Of a DNA stretch of 16,549 nt, positions 14,725 through 16,549 are shown piece after piece. This DNA is from Bacillota bacterium (GTDB lineage Bacteria > Bacillota > Dethiobacteria > SKNC01), in the NCBI GenBank assembly GCA_007120745.1, contig SKNC01000126.1, forward strand, positions 1 to 16,549, given 5' to 3'. Position numbers and translations under genes: made by a program. The notes under the pieces are model-generated. The model was not told the origin of the DNA. It saw only the letters and a list, made by a program, of their open reading frames with translations, and made no database searches. Each line of letters opens with the position of its first letter. The first letter of the stretch is position 1.

Positions 14725-16068
14725 TTGCGAAACGGAAAAAAGTTAACGAATAATAATTCGGATTTAGGCAATTTAATTGTTTTGCGAAAGCGGGCGGAGC
14801 AGAAAGTAAAAAGTTTATCTAAAGATATTTTGGAAAAACCGGATTCGTTATCTCCTGCAGATGTGCAGCAGTTGATTTACGAACTGCGGGTTTATCAAGT
14901 TGAACTGGAGATGCAAAACGAAGAACTGCGTAAGGCACAGCTGGAACTGGAAAAATCCCGCAGCCGTTATTTTGATTTATACGACCTGGCACCGGTAGGG
15001 TATTTTACTTTGGACGAGAGTGGACAAATTCAAGGGGTTAATCTCACCGGAGCTGAAATGTTAGGAGCGGAAAAAAGTAACCTTGTAAAACAGAAATTTA
15101 ACCGTTTTATTAATGATGATAGCCAGGATAGTTATTATTTAAATTTTAATGAGTTATTTAAGACAAGAGAAGAGCAGGTTTTTGAAATTCAACTGGTTAA
15201 TAATGACGGCTCCCGGTTTTGGGCGGAAATAAAAATGAATATACTTGAGGATAGAGAGAGCGGACAGCTTATGAGTCGTGTGGTGATTATAGATATCACT
15301 GAACGGAAGCAGTATCAAGAGGCGTTTAAGTCCTCCCTGGAGTTAAAACTCAAGGAAGATAAAATTGAATCCATAGGTTTACTTGCCGGTGGTATTGCCC
15401 ATGACTTCAATAATTATCTGGCAATCATGCTGGGGAATATTTCCCTGGCCAGATTTTATAAAGACATGGATAAAATTAAGGAAAAATTAGTAAATATTGA
15501 AAATGCGATTCTCCGGGCCAAAGAGCTGACCCATAAATTATCTGTTTTTTCTAAAGGGGGAGCGCCCGTCAAAAAAATAGTATCCATAAATAATATAATT
15601 AAAGAGAATGCCAAATTTGCTGTAAGCGGCTCCAATGTCCGGTGTAAATTTTCTCTACCACAGGAGTCTTTGTATGCTGCTATTGATGAGGCACAAATCA
15701 GCCAGGTATTAAACAACATAATTATTAATGCAGTCCAGGCTATGCCTGAAGGGGGTACTATTTGGATTGCTGTAAATACTATTACCATAGTTGAGGGAAG
15801 TGAAAATCTTAAATTTCCGTTATCCCAGGGAACCTATTTAAAAATCTCTATAAAAGATGAGGGGATTGGTATACCTGAAGAATTACTTGAAAAGTTATTT
15901 GACCCATACTTTAGTACCAAGCCTAAGGGAAGCGGCCTGGGGCTTGCAACTTCTTATTCTATTATAAAAAGCCACGACGGCTGCCTGACGGTTGAGTCTC
16001 AAGAAGGTGTGGGGACTACCTTTCATATTCTACTGCCTGTTTCTGTGAAGCCTGAGACCACCTTATGA
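14725..16068 (+). CDS. PAS-domain sensor histidine kinase (447 aa)
   Basis: A soluble kinase with no transmembrane helix. An N-terminal coiled coil is at about 45-80 (ELRVYQVELEMQNEEL). A PAS domain is at about 82-195, starting YDLAPVGYFTLDESG and ending IDITERK. The H-box is AGGIAHDFNN with His226. The N-box is QVLNNIIINAVQAMPEGG (Asn330/331). G1 is KDEGIGIPEE, the F-box LFDPYFSTK and G2 GSGLGLA. The AHDFNN type of H-box is common in soluble or hybrid PAS kinases. No receiver domain follows and no response regulator gene is visible. The start is TTG at 14725 with GAGGAG about 11 nt upstream; no closer in-frame ATG exists. It lies 77 bp after the CheB-CheR-PAS gene without a terminator between them, so the two are probably co-transcribed and form one signalling unit (inference). 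Confidence 0.92.
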   Translation: MRNGKKLTNNNSDLGNLIVLRKRAEQKVKSLSKDILEKPDSLSPADVQQLIYELRVYQVELEMQNEELRKAQLELEKSRSRYFDLYDLAPVGYFTLDESGQIQGVNLTGAEMLGAEKSNLVKQKFNRFINDDSQDSYYLNFNELFKTREEQVFEIQLVNNDGSRFWAEIKMNILEDRESGQLMSRVVIIDITERKQYQEAFKSSLELKLKEDKIESIGLLAGGIAHDFNNYLAIMLGNISLARFYKDMDKIKEKLVNIENAILRAKELTHKLSVFSKGGAPVKKIVSINNIIKENAKFAVSGSNVRCKFSLPQESLYAAIDEAQISQVLNNIIINAVQAMPEGGTIWIAVNTITIVEGSENLKFPLSQGTYLKISIKDEGIGIPEELLEKLFDPYFSTKPKGSGLGLATSYSIIKSHDGCLTVESQEGVGTTFHILLPVSVKPETTL

Positions 16069-16128
16069 TAACAATGGGGATAATTACCAGGATTATTTTA
16101 ATGAAATCAAATTAAAGAGGGGCAAGGG

Positions 16129-16157
16129 AGGGACAAGGGACCTGTCCCCCTGTCCCT
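16129..16157. repeat. REP-like G-rich hairpin, copy 3, between convergent genes (possible terminator)
   Basis: AGGGACA (16129-16135) pairs with TGTCCCT (16151-16157), and inside it GGGA (16137-16140) pairs with TCCC (16145-16148) around CCTG. The stem is directly adjacent to the stop of the sucrose synthase gene and 60 bp after the kinase stop. A short TTT follows on the plus strand. Its reverse complement contains GGGGACAGGTCCCTTGTCCC, matching copies 1 and 2. It probably also separates the two converging transcripts. Confidence 0.6.
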
Positions 16158-16549
16158 TTACTCCTGCCTGGGGATTTTTTCCGCCAGGGGGCGGAACTGC
16201 AGGCCGTAGAACATTTCCAGGTAGCGGTTGGTTTCGTCTCGCTGCAGGTTAGTTACATATTTCCAGAAGCCGTATATGCGGGATAGGGTCATCATCCGTT
16301 CTGCATAGTGCTTCCAGGTATATTTCTCCTTCACCCGGCGGATTCCCCCTTCGGAAATTGTCTTCCAGTAGTCAGGGTCCGGTTTGCACCTTTCAAAAAA
16401 ATCATTGATAATGGAGGCCGCCTTATCCCCATGGTTGGGGTCAATGTGAAAGCCGGATTGTCCGTCACAAATGATTTCTGAAGGGCCTCCGTAACAGGTG
16501 GCAAAGGTGGGCAGGCCGGAAACCATGGCTTCAATGACCGTAATACCGA
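16158..16549 (-). CDS. Sucrose synthase, C-terminal part (5' end outside the window)
   Basis: About 130 residues are visible, open to the window end and stopping at TAA (16160-16158). The sequence gives the GT-B end of a GT4 glycosyltransferase: GITVIEAMVSGLPTFAT, with the second Glu of the E-x7-E nucleotide-sugar motif, then GGPSEII, SGFHIDPNHGDKAA and the tail YGFWKYVTNL...RYLEMFYGLQFRPLA. This tail is characteristic of plant and cyanobacterial sucrose synthase and not of sucrose-phosphate synthase. The enzyme interconverts sucrose plus a nucleoside diphosphate with fructose plus NDP-glucose in the cytosol. A role in compatible-solute or storage metabolism is inference. The ATG at 16526 is internal. 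Its upstream partner genes lie outside the window. Confidence 0.9.
   Translation of the reverse strand, partial: GITVIEAMVSGLPTFATCYGGPSEIICDGQSGFHIDPNHGDKAASIINDFFERCKPDPDYWKTISEGGIRRVKEKYTWKHYAERMMTLSRIYGFWKYVTNLQRDETNRYLEMFYGLQFRPLAEKIPRQE

Overview
The window looks like a chromosomal segment of a low-to-mid GC, Gram-positive (Firmicutes/Clostridia-type) bacterium. Strong AGGAGG-like ribosome binding sites stand before most genes. GTG or TTG starts are used at several loci. Two near-consensus sigma-A promoters are visible, and several proteins are typical of such organisms (MgtE, a YhfW-like FAD/Rieske protein, a MalT-like LuxR regulator). No rRNA, tRNA, CRISPR array, transposase or phage gene was seen. 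The taxonomic call is inference from style; no marker gene is present.

Layout. 1-549 (+): 3' end of a SAM-dependent methyltransferase, cut by the window edge. 590-2865 (-): three genes in one direction, a ketopantoate-reductase-like oxidoreductase, an alpha/beta hydrolase and a small conserved protein. 2866-3220: divergent intergenic region with two perfect palindromes. 3221-5974 (+): large MalT-type LuxR (LAL) regulator. It meets a small glycine-rich membrane protein (5971-6432, -) tail to tail over a shared CTAG that supplies both stop codons. 6433-6987: non-coding stretch with a G-rich REP-like hairpin, a near-consensus promoter and a probably frameshifted small gene. 6988-8165 (+): zinc-ribbon protein and a membrane-anchored M23 peptidase homologue. 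8271-9647 (-): MgtE magnesium transporter. 9906-11459 (+): FAD oxidoreductase with a C-terminal Rieske centre, followed by a clear terminator. 11696-16068 (+): a CheB-CheR-PAS fusion protein and a PAS histidine kinase, with their own promoter. 16158-16549 (-): C-terminal end of a sucrose synthase, cut by the window edge.

How the genes may work together. The 11.6-16.1 kb pair is a sensory unit: a methylesterase/methyltransferase/PAS protein next to a cytoplasmic-looking PAS kinase, with no response regulator or receptor in view. The LAL regulator is divergent from the oxidoreductase/hydrolase group and could control it through the palindromes between them. The other genes look like independent housekeeping or envelope functions.

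The points most worth a second look are: (i) an apparent 2-bp deletion that changes the end of the CheB-CheR-PAS protein; (ii) a small gene at 6797-6959 readable only with a +1 shift at a TGA; (iii) a dispersed family of GGGGACAGGTCC-type hairpins at gene boundaries; (iv) substitution of residues expected for catalysis in the ketopantoate-reductase-like protein. I found no convincing evidence of a wholly new multi-gene system.
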